DNA of 64,000 nucleotides from Fen-1298 sp050015675 (GCA_050015675.1 JBEKAY010000021.1:20855-84854); one strand, 5' to 3'. Shown: positions 1 through 10,128, numbered from the stretch's first letter. The notes: generated by a model not told the origin, from the letters alone. Program-made: numbers and translations.

Positions 1-83
1 GTGAACACTTGTCCACGTGGGTTCATCGCCATATGTCGAAGAGCGATCAAACCGTATTCCACTTTTTTTGAGAGTTGAAGCAT
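1..83 (-). CDS. Rrf2-family transcriptional regulator, N-terminal part (cut by window edge)
   Basis: A minus-strand frame opens with ATG at 83-81 and stays open to the left edge, giving about 27 residues. They begin MLQLSKKVEYGLIAL and continue RHMAMNPRGQV. This matches the conserved first helix of Rrf2/IscR-type winged-helix regulators (typically M-x-L-S-K-x-x-EYAL-x-AL). Such proteins often bind an Fe-S cluster and control Fe-S assembly or redox genes, but the cysteines that would show this lie outside the window. It diverges from the ABC transporter genes to its right. The identification rests on a short stretch; the family call is fairly good, the function open. Confidence 0.6.
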   Translation of the reverse strand, partial: MLQLSKKVEYGLIALRHMAMNPRGQVF

Positions 84-121
84 AAATACGACTATTCCAG
101 TCCGATATTACTCCAAAAAAT

Positions 122-143
122 AAGAGTCCTTTTAATGACTCTT
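122..143. terminator. 7-bp hairpin between divergent genes
   Basis: AAGAGTC (122-128) and GACTCTT (137-143) are perfectly complementary with an 8-nt loop, followed on the plus strand by T-rich sequence. It lies between the divergent Rrf2 fragment and the ABC gene, so it could be a 5' UTR hairpin or an operator as easily as a terminator. Confidence 0.3.
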
Positions 144-239
144 CTTGCTTAAATATCTTTTTCTTTTTCTACTAAATCAAGTGCTGATAAAAATCTCTGC
201 TCTCATCTTTGAAGATGCAACATTTTTTTTTATCTTACC

Positions 240-1178
240 ATGTATATGGAAGCACTACAAACACTTGATCTCACAAAACACTATCGTTCCGGTGCATTCA
301 AAAGAAAGAACATTCTTGCACTCGAAAAAGTTTCCCTTTCTGTTGAGCAAGGTGAAATTTTTGGTTTGCTTGGCCCAAACGGAGCTGGAAAAACCACATT
401 CGTCAAACTTCTTCTTTCAATAGTACATCCGACATTTGGTACGGCAACTATCATTGGCTATCCTTTAGGTCAGCGAGCTTTGAAAGAACAATGTGGATAT
501 TTACCGGAAAATCATCGTTATCCTGGCTTTCTCAATGCCTTAGATACTCTCGTTTTCTTTGGAAGATTGAATGGTCTTCGCGAATCAATTTTGAGAGACA
601 AAGCGTATTCTCTTCTTGAAATTGTTGGATTGAAGGACTGGGCAAAGATCAAGACAAAAAAGTTTTCAAAAGGAATGCTGCAGCGGCTTGGACTTGCACA
701 AGCGCTTATCAACGACCCAAAGATATTATTTTTGGATGAACCCACAGATGGCGTAGATCCTATTGGGCGAAAAGAAATTCGCGACCTGCTCTTAAGTTTG
801 AAATCGCAAGGCACAACAATATTTTTGAATTCGCATCTTCTTTCTGAAGTGGAAATGATCTGTGATCGTGTAGCGATTCTGAATAAAGGAAAAGTAGTTC
901 GTACCGGGACAATTGGGGAACTGACGACACAGAAACTCGCGTATGTCATTCAGCTCTCTTCTCCTATTACCAAAGAGATTCTGGAACGACTACAACAGAC
1001 AATCCTCCCTATCGAGTATAAAGACACAAGTCTGATTGTTTCATTGCAAGATAAGTCCGAGCTTAATACGATCATCGACATCCTCCGGGCAGGTGGAATA
1101 GGAATTGAAAGTATGAATCAGCAAAAGACATCGCTAGAGGATTACTTCATACAGATTATGAAAGGAGAAAACGCATAG
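240..1178 (+). CDS. ABC transporter ATP-binding protein
   Basis: A 312-residue ATPase subunit of an ABC-2 type exporter. It has the Walker A motif GPNGAGKTT near residue 47, the signature region SKGMLQRLGLAQAL, the Walker B with D-loop ILFLDEPTDGVDP, and the switch histidine in LNSHLLSE. A C-terminal extension of about 90 residues follows, as in CcmA/NatA-like ATPases. It hydrolyses ATP at the inner face of the membrane to drive the permease encoded next. The stop TAG overlaps the GTG start of the permease by one base, so translation is probably coupled. The substrate cannot be read from the sequence. The start could also be the ATG two codons later (246). Confidence 0.93.
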   Translation: MYMEALQTLDLTKHYRSGAFKRKNILALEKVSLSVEQGEIFGLLGPNGAGKTTFVKLLLSIVHPTFGTATIIGYPLGQRALKEQCGYLPENHRYPGFLNALDTLVFFGRLNGLRESILRDKAYSLLEIVGLKDWAKIKTKKFSKGMLQRLGLAQALINDPKILFLDEPTDGVDPIGRKEIRDLLLSLKSQGTTIFLNSHLLSEVEMICDRVAILNKGKVVRTGTIGELTTQKLAYVIQLSSPITKEILERLQQTILPIEYKDTSLIVSLQDKSELNTIIDILRAGGIGIESMNQQKTSLEDYFIQIMKGENA

Positions 1179-2017
1179 TGAGATTTTGGGGAATGTTTCG
1201 GTTCACGGTTGAAGAAGCAATGCGCAGAGGAACGCTCATTTTCTATTTCATTGTCGCAACTATTATTTTATTACTCATGACTCTGGGCATTAGCCATCCG
1301 GTGAACGATATGGATATGGTTACGCTTTTTGGAAATCCGCTCGCGCGCTTATCTCAACCGGGATTAAATGTTGTCGAATTTCTTCTTATTCAATTGCATT
1401 CATTATCTATTTTTGGGATCATTCTTCTCGGTATATTTGGCGTTGCAGGATTGATTCCATCGATGCTTGAAAAAGGAATGATCGATCTCTTCCTCAGCAA
1501 ACCTCTTACACGAGCCGAATTGCTCATGGCACGTGCGTTTGGCGCCGTCTCGGGCATTGCCTTTAATCTTATCTACTTCTTTCTCGGCGTTTGGCTGATC
1601 TTTGGTTTGAAAGTTGGAGTGTGGCACTGGGGATTTCTTTCTTCTACTATTTATGTGGTTTATGCATTTGTATGTTTCTTTTCCGTTGTCACCATCGTTG
1701 GATTGATAACTCGGAGCTCCGGCTTTTCAATTATGCTGGCATTTGTTTTCTCTATCGTTTCGTGGGGACTTGAAGTGAGGGAAAACGGATTGTACAGACT
1801 CTGGGACAACGTTGTTTATCATCGCGTGCTCGACGCACTTTATTATCTCACTCCGCAGTTGAATGCCATGCTCGAAAATTCCACACGTGTCATTGGCAAA
1901 CTTCCTTATATTCCCAATGCGCCGGATTTTACTTTTATGCCTTTCATATATTCCTTCTTCTCAACCTGCCTTATTTATTTTTTATCGATCTGGTATTTCT
2001 CTCGACAGGATTATTGA
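1178..2017 (+). CDS. ABC-2 type transporter permease
   Basis: A 279-residue integral membrane protein with about six hydrophobic segments, the usual topology of an ABC-2 permease. The ORF begins with GTG inside the TAGTG junction with the ATPase gene; an AAAGGAG ribosome-binding site lies 11 bases upstream (1160-1166). The short loop ALRLSKPLTRAE-like region (here LFLSKPLTRAELLMAR) is typical of permeases that couple to CcmA/NatA-type ATPases. Together the two genes make one exporter with no dedicated binding protein. The alternative start ATG at 1193 would remove five residues. Confidence 0.88.
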   Translation: MRFWGMFRFTVEEAMRRGTLIFYFIVATIILLLMTLGISHPVNDMDMVTLFGNPLARLSQPGLNVVEFLLIQLHSLSIFGIILLGIFGVAGLIPSMLEKGMIDLFLSKPLTRAELLMARAFGAVSGIAFNLIYFFLGVWLIFGLKVGVWHWGFLSSTIYVVYAFVCFFSVVTIVGLITRSSGFSIMLAFVFSIVSWGLEVRENGLYRLWDNVVYHRVLDALYYLTPQLNAMLENSTRVIGKLPYIPNAPDFTFMPFIYSFFSTCLIYFLSIWYFSRQDY

Positions 2018-2104
2018 GCACTATGCAGATATAACATTCCCAGCCCTGCTTTGTTTGAATATCATCCGATTTCTACATACCTTTTTTCCAACAACGAGGA
2101 TATT

Positions 2105-3238
2105 ATGAGAATCGGTATTACGTGTTATCCCACATACGGCGGCAGCGGCGTGGTTGCCACCGAACTTGGTAAGGCGCTTGCCAGCCGCGGGCATTCAGTT
2201 CATTTCATCAGCTACGCGATGCCAATGCGTTTAAGCGGCTTCCAGGATAACATTGTTTATCACGAAGTAGAAATGTCCAACTATCCGCTCTTCGACTTTC
2301 CGCTTTATACACTCGCGCTCGCCAGTAAAATGGTGGAAGTAGCACTATATGAGAAACTTGACCTTCTGCATTGTCATTATGCAATCCCGCATGCGACAAG
2401 TGCTTATCTGGCTAAACAGATCATGGGAGATCATATCAAGATCGTCACCACATTGCATGGAACCGACATTACACTTGTGGGATTAGAGCCGAGCTTTCTG
2501 CCAATCATGAAATTCAGTATCGAACAAAGTGATGGCGTGACAGCTGTTTCCCGCTTCCTCAAAGAAAAAACTCAGACGAATTATGGGATCGATAAAGAGA
2601 TCGAAATAATTCCGAATTTCATCGATACCACGAAATACAAACGACAGCCATCGGATACATTCGGTTTGAAGTGCGCATCAAAAGGTCAAAAGATTTTAGC
2701 GCATACTTCAAACTTCCGCCCGGTGAAACGCGTAACGGATGTGATTCGAATTTTTAATGAAGTGCAGAAAAAGATACCGAGCGTTCTTATTTTGATCGGC
2801 GATGGTCCAGACCGTTCACAATGCGAAATGTTGTGCCGCGAATTTGGCATTCAAGAAAAAGTGCACTTTCTTGGGAAACAAGTAGAGTTAGTACCAATTC
2901 TTTCTACCGCTGATCTTTTCTTAATGCCGAGTCAATCGGAAAGTTTCGGACTTTCCGCGCTCGAAGCGATGGCGTGCGAAGTGCCTGTCATTTCCTCCAG
3001 TGTCGGCGGATTGCCTGAACTTCAAGTGCATGGTCAAACAGGATTTATTGCTGAGTTTGGCGACATTGACCGAATGGCCCGCTACGCAATTGATTTGCTC
3101 ACGAATTCAGCCAAGCATAAACTCTTTGCAGAAGCAGCACGCAAACGCGCAATCGAATTTGAATCTTCAAAAATTATCAGCCAGTATGAACAGTACTACG
3201 AACGAATTCTCGCGAGTACAGTAACTTCTGGGAAGTAA
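2105..3238 (+). CDS. bshA: N-acetyl-alpha-D-glucosaminyl L-malate synthase BshA (GT4 glycosyltransferase)
   Basis: A 377-residue GT4-family glycosyltransferase. It opens with MRIGITCYPTYGGSGVVA, the N-terminal glycine-rich loop characteristic of BshA, and carries SQSESFGLSALEAMA, the E-x7-E donor-site motif. BshA joins UDP-GlcNAc and L-malate in the first step of bacillithiol synthesis. The open frame extends upstream to 2051, but the BshA homology starts at the ATG at 2105, which follows GAGGAT, so that start is chosen. A YfiT/BstA-like bacillithiol transferase at 28.0 kb supports use of this thiol. The later genes bshB and bshC are not in the window. Confidence 0.93.
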   Translation: MRIGITCYPTYGGSGVVATELGKALASRGHSVHFISYAMPMRLSGFQDNIVYHEVEMSNYPLFDFPLYTLALASKMVEVALYEKLDLLHCHYAIPHATSAYLAKQIMGDHIKIVTTLHGTDITLVGLEPSFLPIMKFSIEQSDGVTAVSRFLKEKTQTNYGIDKEIEIIPNFIDTTKYKRQPSDTFGLKCASKGQKILAHTSNFRPVKRVTDVIRIFNEVQKKIPSVLILIGDGPDRSQCEMLCREFGIQEKVHFLGKQVELVPILSTADLFLMPSQSESFGLSALEAMACEVPVISSSVGGLPELQVHGQTGFIAEFGDIDRMARYAIDLLTNSAKHKLFAEAARKRAIEFESSKIISQYEQYYERILASTVTSGK

Positions 3239-3311
3239 AAAAAGAGTTTTTTTTGACTACTCGTTAGATATCAATGATCTTAGATAGTGATAGATAATTT
3301 TAATATAATCT

Positions 3312-3393
3312 CCTCCCCTCATAGGGGAGGACTAAGGTGGGGTCATTGAACTTTTATTTGACCTCACCCTAACCCTCTCCTCCGAGGAGAGGG
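3312..3393. terminator. Nested inverted repeats between convergent genes
   Basis: Three inverted repeats fill the gap between the convergent bshA and uvrD genes. They are CCTCCCCT/AGGGGAGG (3312-3330), GGTGGGGTCA/TGACCTCACC (about 3335 and 3359) and the near-perfect palindrome CCCTCTCCTC-C-GAGGAGAGGG (3373-3393). The position suits a bidirectional terminator. This type of text is also a common dispersed intergenic repeat, so either reading is possible. Confidence 0.5.
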
Positions 3394-3453
3394 AATTATT
3401 TCGCTATTTAATAAAAATAACGTTGGATAGTTACGAGTTTGTAATAGGACCAT

Positions 3454-5682
3454 TCAGGCAGGGTGAAGCCGGGCATACTTCACAATCAAGGTCTTCGTTC
3501 CATAATTTTCAAACTGCACTATGGCTTTTTGCGCATCTCCTTTTCCAATGACATTTGTCACACGTCCGCAGCCAAATATTTCGTGCTTCACAACGGCACC
3601 GCGTTTAACCTCAAATTGTTCTTGTGATTCAGATTCATAGTCCGGCATCCCGTCACTGAAGAACGCCGCTTCTTCACTCTTTTTCTGATGTGCCGCTCGC
3701 CGTGTTATAGATGTCGGCTTATCGAACTCAAACGATGAGTCAGCCGCCCGATGACGCTTTATGCCGATACGTTCGATATTTTCCGTCCCCAGCTCAAGAA
3801 GAAATCGAGATTCGCTTGGATACGTGATATCTCCAAATCTGTAACGAAGATTCGTATGAGTGATGTACAATTTTTGTTCCGCTCTTGTAATCCCGACATA
3901 AAACAACCGCCGCTCTTCTTCGACATCTGAAGATTCTATGGTGCTGGAATAAAACGGCAAAAGCCCTTCTTCCAATCCTGCGATCATCACGACGGGAAAT
4001 TCTAATCCTTTTGATGCATGCAGCGTCATCAATGTAACGGCATTGTGTTCGCCTTCCCACGTGTCGATATCGGAAATGAGCGCGACTTCTTCAAGAAACG
4101 ATTCGAGGGTGCCATTTGGTTTGTCATTACTGAATTCAGAAATTGCCGAAAGTAATTCCTGCACATTCTCCCACCGTCCCAACGATTCGGCAGTGCGTTC
4201 TTCTTTAAAGATTGAGAGAATTCCTAATTCATCCACAAGAGAACGCGCCCATTCGCTGAATGTCATCTGCGGGCGTAAAGTCTGATACTTATTGATAATC
4301 GCTCCAAATTGTAACAAGCTATTCTTTGCACGCTCCGTCAACTCTATTACTTCATCAAGCCGTTTTAAAGAATCAAATAAAGTGAGCGAGTGCTGCGATG
4401 CAAATTTCCGCAAATGCTCGATGGTTATATCGCCTATTCCTCGTGCCGGATAATTAATGACGCGCAACAGACTTACTTCGTCTGTTGGATTTGCAAGCAG
4501 ACGCAAGTACGCAAGCACATCTTTAATTTCTTTGCGCTCATAGAACCGTGTGCCGCCGATAATTTCATATGGAATTGCATTTTTTCTAAATGCTTCTTCC
4601 AACGCACGCGATTGAGCGTTTGTTCGATACAACACAGCAAAATCCTTTAAGTCAAGTTTGCGCTGATGGCTTTCTTGCTGGATGGCACGGACGATTTGAC
4701 TTCCCTCTTCCCGGTCATCTGCGCACTGTACAATAGTTACCGGTTCACCCACCGGATTAGCAGTCCACAATTTTTTCTTCAATTGTTCTTTGTTGAAGTG
4801 AATGAGTTCATCCGCAACAGATATGATCGACTTTGTGGATCTATAATTTTGCTCCAATCTATAAAGCTGACAGTTTGGATAATCTTTTTGAAAATCCAAG
4901 ATGTTGCGAATATCTGCGCCTCGGAAGGAATAAATGCTTTGAGCGTCGTCTCCAACGACTGCAATATTCTTAAGCATATTGCCGAGCAAGCGAACAACTT
5001 GATATTGTGCACGATTCGTATCTTGAAATTCGTCTACCAAAATAAACTTGAAGCGGTACTGATATTTTTCCAGTACTTCTTTTTTCTTTTCGAACAGTTC
5101 AATTGGTTTTACCAGAAGGTCGTCAAAATCCATAGCGTTGCTGCGCTGAAGTGTTTTTTGATACTCCGCGTACACGAGCGCTGCCTTCTCATCGAAAAGT
5201 TCATGCACAGTTTCAGTAAATTTATTTGGCGAGAGATACTGATTCTTCGCACTACTGATACGAGAGCGAATTGCTACAGGATTGAATTGCTGAGTGGGCA
5301 GATTCAGTTTCTCCATTACTTTTTTTATGGTGCTGAGCGAATCATCAGAGTCATAGATTGTGAACGACGGCGTGAACTTGAGATGCATGCATTCTTTGCG
5401 GAGAATTCGCGCAAACATAGAATGAAATGTGCCCATCCAAAGACTGCCCGCATCATCGCCCACCAACTTGATGATGCGTTTCTTCATCTCATTTGCCGCT
5501 TTGTTGGTGAACGTAAGCGCTAGAATTTGATGAGCCGGTACACCGCACTTCATCAGGTAAGCAATGCGGTACGTGAGGACGCGTGTTTTACCGCTGCCCG
5601 CACCAGCGATAATCATCACCGGACCATTGGCGGCTTTCACTGCTTCTATTTGAACAGGATTGAGATCGTTGAGAAATTTCAT
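3454..5682 (-). CDS. pcrA: UvrD/PcrA-type ATP-dependent DNA helicase
   Basis: A superfamily 1A 3'-5' helicase of about 742 residues acting in nucleotide-excision repair, mismatch repair or replication restart. The motifs appear in order: Walker A AGAGSGKT near the N-terminus; TFTNKAANEM (Ia); VDEFQDTN (II); VVGDDAQSIYSFRGAD (III); LEQNYRS (IV); VTLMTLHASKGLEFPVV (V); and YVGITRAEQKLYI (VI). A C-terminal tail with a Tudor-like fold (GAVVKHEIFGCGRV) is typical of PcrA/UvrD. The frame is open to 5736, but family homology begins at MKFLNDLNPVQ, the ATG at 5682. It is convergent with bshA and upstream of no obvious partner. Confidence 0.95.
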   Translation of the reverse strand: MKFLNDLNPVQIEAVKAANGPVMIIAGAGSGKTRVLTYRIAYLMKCGVPAHQILALTFTNKAANEMKKRIIKLVGDDAGSLWMGTFHSMFARILRKECMHLKFTPSFTIYDSDDSLSTIKKVMEKLNLPTQQFNPVAIRSRISSAKNQYLSPNKFTETVHELFDEKAALVYAEYQKTLQRSNAMDFDDLLVKPIELFEKKKEVLEKYQYRFKFILVDEFQDTNRAQYQVVRLLGNMLKNIAVVGDDAQSIYSFRGADIRNILDFQKDYPNCQLYRLEQNYRSTKSIISVADELIHFNKEQLKKKLWTANPVGEPVTIVQCADDREEGSQIVRAIQQESHQRKLDLKDFAVLYRTNAQSRALEEAFRKNAIPYEIIGGTRFYERKEIKDVLAYLRLLANPTDEVSLLRVINYPARGIGDITIEHLRKFASQHSLTLFDSLKRLDEVIELTERAKNSLLQFGAIINKYQTLRPQMTFSEWARSLVDELGILSIFKEERTAESLGRWENVQELLSAISEFSNDKPNGTLESFLEEVALISDIDTWEGEHNAVTLMTLHASKGLEFPVVMIAGLEEGLLPFYSSTIESSDVEEERRLFYVGITRAEQKLYITHTNLRYRFGDITYPSESRFLLELGTENIERIGIKRHRAADSSFEFDKPTSITRRAAHQKKSEEAAFFSDGMPDYESESQEQFEVKRGAVVKHEIFGCGRVTNVIGKGDAQKAIVQFENYGTKTLIVKYARLHPA

Positions 5683-5871
5683 CGCACAAGTACTTTCGTG
5701 AGATAAAATAGTAAGGAATATTTGCTCGGAGGGCAATTAGAAAAAGATGTCTGCAGTAAAAGTAGAAAGATACAACGCACGGATAGCAGAGAAGAAATAT
5801 TCAGTTACTAATCACCAAATCACAAGATCACTATATCAGCATCAGCGAATTTCAGATTCCTAATTTTATAA

Positions 5872-6381
5872 TCACACCGGCAATGCGCCTTCGAGCCGCA
5901 GGAGAAATTCTTTCGTTTTTAATCCAGCGGCATAACCGACAAGTTTTGAATTTGCTCCGATGACGCGGTGGCACGGTACCACAATCGGAAGCGGATTGGC
6001 GCCATTTGCTTTTCCTACTGCCTGAAATCCATGTTGAACACCGACGCGTTTCGCAAGTTCCTTGTATGAAATCATTTTCCCGTATCGAATTCTTTTCAGC
6101 TCTAACCAAACACGGCGCTGAAATTCCGTTCCCACCGGATCAAGCCGGCTGTGGAACTTCACAAGTCGCCGATCAAAATAACGATTTAATTCATCTATGA
6201 TCTGACGATTCTTCGTCGATGTTTCGATGAGTTCAGCACCATCGAATTTCTTTTGCAGCCATACGAGAAATTCTTTTTTCGTTTGAGCTGGAATACTAAT
6301 TTTACACACGCCCGTTTTTGTCGAAGCAATATGAATAGTGCCGATTTTTGAATTGAATGACGAATAGTAAATTTTTTCCAT
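5872..6381 (-). CDS. ogt: Methylated-DNA--protein-cysteine S-methyltransferase
   Basis: A protein of about 169 residues that repairs O6-alkylguanine by irreversible transfer of the alkyl group to its active-site cysteine. The hallmark PCHR lies in PIVVPCHRVIGANSKLVGYA; upstream is the helix-turn-helix part with ISYKELAKRVG. The C-terminal GLKTKEFLLRLEG is also typical. The frame can start at GTG 6387 or ATG 6381; the ATG is preferred. It follows the helicase gene in the same direction but with about 190 bp between them, so they need not be co-transcribed. Confidence 0.93.
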   Translation of the reverse strand: MEKIYYSSFNSKIGTIHIASTKTGVCKISIPAQTKKEFLVWLQKKFDGAELIETSTKNRQIIDELNRYFDRRLVKFHSRLDPVGTEFQRRVWLELKRIRYGKMISYKELAKRVGVQHGFQAVGKANGANPLPIVVPCHRVIGANSKLVGYAAGLKTKEFLLRLEGALPV

Positions 6382-6588
6382 GTTCACTCACAGTTCAAAA
6401 GACACTGGTTCCACTTCTCATCAAATTTCAACTTCACCGTTCAGAAAGTGAAACTGATTCATTGTTAAATTGTATTTCGAGAATTGATCCAGCGCTGAAA
6501 CCGGAAAAAGTATAACTAAAAGGTATATGAAAGGCAAGCACACTCTGGAAGCTCCCGATTTCTTCTTGAGAATAATCCTTGACAGAAC

Positions 6589-9500
6589 TTAGAAAAACGC
6601 TCTCGCTTCCATCCGCGCAAAATGGATCGGCTGCCCTCCTCCTTCCTTGCGTCCATTGTAATTAAGAGACAATTGCAGGTTCAGAGTGATGCGATAATCA
6701 AACGTCAACTGCCAAAGATAACTTTGTCCTACTGCTTTTCCAAGTGTGAATTCATAGGGCAATGATGAGTTTGGATCGGTGATATTTGACAACGATACTT
6801 CTTCCCGCTTAAGTTCCGCGCGTAATTGTCCGACGCCAGGGAACGATTGTACAATCCTCATTCCTTCTTCATTAATATTTGCTGTTGAATTCTGCCCACC
6901 GAAATGATTTATCACTTCCGTGACCCCGAAATTGAAGCCGGTTTCCCAATTCATCGTCGGCCGATAAGAAAAATCGGAAAGCAGTGCATTGGAAACCAGA
7001 TCTCGTTCCTCTGATGATTGTATGGATGCTGTCATTCGATCAATTTTGTTCACAAAGTCTGTCTGGTTGCTGATCTCTTGTACAAGTTGTGATCGAATAC
7101 GTATTGACCGTTCCTCCTGAAAGGTTCTTTCTATTGATGAGACAAGCTGTGTCAATCCATATCGCTCGTTGTAACGAAAACGAAATGATAAATCGGAGTT
7201 ATTCTCAAACAGAAACACATCCTGCGTAATTTGCTGCGAACCGGCGAGTGTCGTTTGATCATTCAGGAAATGTGAGAAATTGAGTAGGTATATTTGTTTG
7301 GTATCAGTCTCTTTGCTTCTCTCATCCACACGTAAATATGTTTCAGTTGAAATTGCCCGCAGAGCCTTGCTGAACCAAGAGGATGCGACCGGAAGCAAAC
7401 GCGCAGGTTGCAGCCGCACACGCACACTTGTTTTGAGATCTGCGACCGGATAAAGCTGATCGCTTGGAATATAGACGACGACATAATCACCATCGAACCG
7501 TGTGAGTTCAAAATCATTTTCATCAACAACTCCATTGCCATTCACATCACCAATATATTTGTAATTGCCGCTTCCTTTCGCTACACGAATGAATATCCGC
7601 TCTAAGCGTGCAGAGCGTTGGTTGGAAAACTCATAGTAAAGATCGGTTTCTATAGCACGTTGGAGTGGAGTATAACGTGTTTGGGTGCGAACCAATATTC
7701 CATCTGAATTAAAATTTCCCCGACGCTTGAATTCATCGGTGAACTCTACACTGCGAATGCTTAATGTGAGTGAACTTGATAAAGACTGCCATCCGTTCAA
7801 CTGCCAATTATAGAGTTGCGTCAGGGATCGCGATGCACGGCTTATTATTCCATCAGCAGTACTATCTTCTGTTCGTATTTGATATTCGGCAGAGGCAGTC
7901 ATCCTCCAGAATTCAGCAGTGACAAGGCGCGGTGCAATTTCAAGAAAACGAAAACTGCCTTGGCGTATCGAATCTTGTCCGGTGGGTGTAGAAATGCGCT
8001 CTTCCGTTTCAATGCGAAGACCGGGGCGCCACTGAGCAATTTCATATTCCACTGTCCCACGCTGGCGGGTCCAGTTCGATTCATCTTGTAAGAGTGTGTT
8101 GGACGTGTTGATTCTCTCGATCTGGTATTGAGCTGTAGGCAAACCCGAATCTGCAACTCCGAGATTGATTTGCGTTCTCGTGGAATGCACTTCACCCGAA
8201 CGATTCAGCACGCCATAGGATACCGCGCTGTTCACGCTTCGCGTTGGAAGATATGCCAGAGAGAATTCCTGAATTTCTTCATTGGCAACTGCCGCTTCGT
8301 CGAGATTCCATTTCCTATTGAACTCTACTTCATTTGCGCGATCCAGAGGAACGAACCGTCGATCTACAAACCGTTCGGAGACATGCGCATCCACTTCTCC
8401 AACATTCTTTCCTCCGATAAGCAGTCGTTTCGGATTGTAGCGAGCAGCAAACGTGAACGCACTGCCTTGAAGATTGCTTGAGTCCTGGTTGGAAAATCTG
8501 TTTTGATTAAAATTGCTCATTGCATATTCACCAGAAACAGAAAAATCTGATGTAAGAGATAACTGCCCGTTCACATCAAAAATTTGATGAAGTTGCGGCA
8601 TAGGTAAGAATTGAAGAGGAAGATAATTACCCTGGCCAATTCCCGCAAACTGAAATTGTCCGGCAGCAATACGGACGTATCCGGCAGACGTATCGGGTAC
8701 GAGATCCACAGGCGAAAAACTTACGGAGTAAAATGCGAGTGAATCTCCCGGTGCATATATAAGTATCGGATAATGCCTGCCACTAATAAGCGTATCCTGC
8801 AAAATGTATTGACCTTTCACGCTATCCACTCTTGATATTCCAGAAATAGATGCCTTCATCCGATTCGCGCCGCTTTGTCGTAGAATAGCACGCGTGGTAT
8901 CGTTTAGTGAAACATCAATCGGGGAATCCGGATCATCCGCCTCCTGCACAAATGATGCGTTCAATTTTAATCTATCGCTAAACATTTTTCCACTTACTGT
9001 GCCTGCAACAAGATTGCGAATAAATTCTTGATCAGAGTATTCAAAATCGATTACAATCCGCGACGCGTTCGTAATCAATCGACGGCTGGAAAACGTCACT
9101 TCTCCGCTAGCATAATCGATTGTATAATCATTCACATCTCCGCGTGTCATCAATTCACCATTCAAATAGACTCGCTCACTTCCTGCAATGATAATCAAAT
9201 GATTTTCACCGTTTGCTCCTGTAAGGCGGTACGGACCTTGCACACTTTCCATCCCTTGAAATTGATTCGTCGTAAACTTGCCGCGCGCCGTTGCTCCGGT
9301 GAAGGACGCTGAAGCATCGACATCAGAACCTGCAATCTTTTCGAATGAAGCAACACCGCGCGCACCTTGCAATTTGCGATCCAAACGTCCAAATTCGCCG
9401 CCCTCTTTCTGATCAATCTGCAAATTGAAATCTCCGAGCGTAGCAGAATATTGCGGATGTTTTATTTCAACATAAACTTTATCAACCTCACGCAGCGTTT

Positions 9501-10128
9501 GCGTTGTACCCTCAGGCTGAATGGGCGAGTTTTCATCTGTAAGTGCCGCCGTTACGTCAACGTCCTGAGCAAGTTTGCCGGCAAGTTGCATGCGGAAACC
9601 GGAACTCAACGAAAGGTCTCGATTAGAACCGACAGAAAAACCGCGGACAATCGATCCGCTTTTTTGCAGGCCTGGACCGAATAAATCTTCCGAGAGTAGC
9701 CCACGCGATGACTGTGCTATAAGCGTTTTACTACCTCCTACAGAATCCCGTCGTATCTCTAATTGTCGAAGTGCATATTCACGTTTGAAGCTGATCGGAA
9801 GCGTGCGGTACGTTACAATCATTCTGTGTGGAATTGTATCGGGAACTATTCGTTTGAGTTGAGCTGAAGAAAACAGAATTTGACCGTACCGATAATCTAT
9901 CCGGTAATCACGCAAGTGCAGTAAATGTATTGTTGAATCGATAAGAATGTGCTCGCTTCCTTCAACAATAAATTCTTTTGGAAGTTGATAAACTGTATCA
10001 CGTATGTTGAATTTGAGAATGATGGAATGTTGACCAATAGAAGTAATAACAGTTCCAGAAGATTGAGCGGAGAGACGGGTTGAGTGAAACAACAAGACAA
10101 GAACGACAATAGAACGTAAATACTTCAT
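6589..10128 (-). CDS. Large outer-membrane beta-barrel/surface protein of FCB-group type
   Basis: A 1179-residue exported protein. Residues 1-22 form a signal peptide ending LSAQ. After an N-terminal beta-rich region, residues ~160-240 hold a block (IVRGFSVGSNRDLSLSSG, then DENSPIQPEGTTQTLREVDKV) that recurs in large uncharacterised outer-membrane proteins of Bacteroidota and relatives. The C-terminal half shows alternating polar/hydrophobic strands with many aromatic ends, and the last residue is Phe (MEARAFF), as in barrel proteins folded by BAM. The N-terminal block resembles that of surface proteins distantly related to SprA, but SprA itself is twice as long. No enzymatic motif is seen and the function is unknown. 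Confidence 0.75.
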   Translation of the reverse strand: MKYLRSIVVLVLLFHSTRLSAQSSGTVITSIGQHSIILKFNIRDTVYQLPKEFIVEGSEHILIDSTIHLLHLRDYRIDYRYGQILFSSAQLKRIVPDTIPHRMIVTYRTLPISFKREYALRQLEIRRDSVGGSKTLIAQSSRGLLSEDLFGPGLQKSGSIVRGFSVGSNRDLSLSSGFRMQLAGKLAQDVDVTAALTDENSPIQPEGTTQTLREVDKVYVEIKHPQYSATLGDFNLQIDQKEGGEFGRLDRKLQGARGVASFEKIAGSDVDASASFTGATARGKFTTNQFQGMESVQGPYRLTGANGENHLIIIAGSERVYLNGELMTRGDVNDYTIDYASGEVTFSSRRLITNASRIVIDFEYSDQEFIRNLVAGTVSGKMFSDRLKLNASFVQEADDPDSPIDVSLNDTTRAILRQSGANRMKASISGISRVDSVKGQYILQDTLISGRHYPILIYAPGDSLAFYSVSFSPVDLVPDTSAGYVRIAAGQFQFAGIGQGNYLPLQFLPMPQLHQIFDVNGQLSLTSDFSVSGEYAMSNFNQNRFSNQDSSNLQGSAFTFAARYNPKRLLIGGKNVGEVDAHVSERFVDRRFVPLDRANEVEFNRKWNLDEAAVANEEIQEFSLAYLPTRSVNSAVSYGVLNRSGEVHSTRTQINLGVADSGLPTAQYQIERINTSNTLLQDESNWTRQRGTVEYEIAQWRPGLRIETEERISTPTGQDSIRQGSFRFLEIAPRLVTAEFWRMTASAEYQIRTEDSTADGIISRASRSLTQLYNWQLNGWQSLSSSLTLSIRSVEFTDEFKRRGNFNSDGILVRTQTRYTPLQRAIETDLYYEFSNQRSARLERIFIRVAKGSGNYKYIGDVNGNGVVDENDFELTRFDGDYVVVYIPSDQLYPVADLKTSVRVRLQPARLLPVASSWFSKALRAISTETYLRVDERSKETDTKQIYLLNFSHFLNDQTTLAGSQQITQDVFLFENNSDLSFRFRYNERYGLTQLVSSIERTFQEERSIRIRSQLVQEISNQTDFVNKIDRMTASIQSSEERDLVSNALLSDFSYRPTMNWETGFNFGVTEVINHFGGQNSTANINEEGMRIVQSFPGVGQLRAELKREEVSLSNITDPNSSLPYEFTLGKAVGQSYLWQLTFDYRITLNLQLSLNYNGRKEGGGQPIHFARMEARAFF

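Noticed and set aside
84..239. Plus-strand 92-residue frame starting at 145
   Set aside because: It overlaps the ABC ATPase start in another frame and has no family features.
4666..5523. Plus-strand 285-residue frame
   Set aside because: It is antisense to the conserved UvrD/PcrA helicase and contains no domain.
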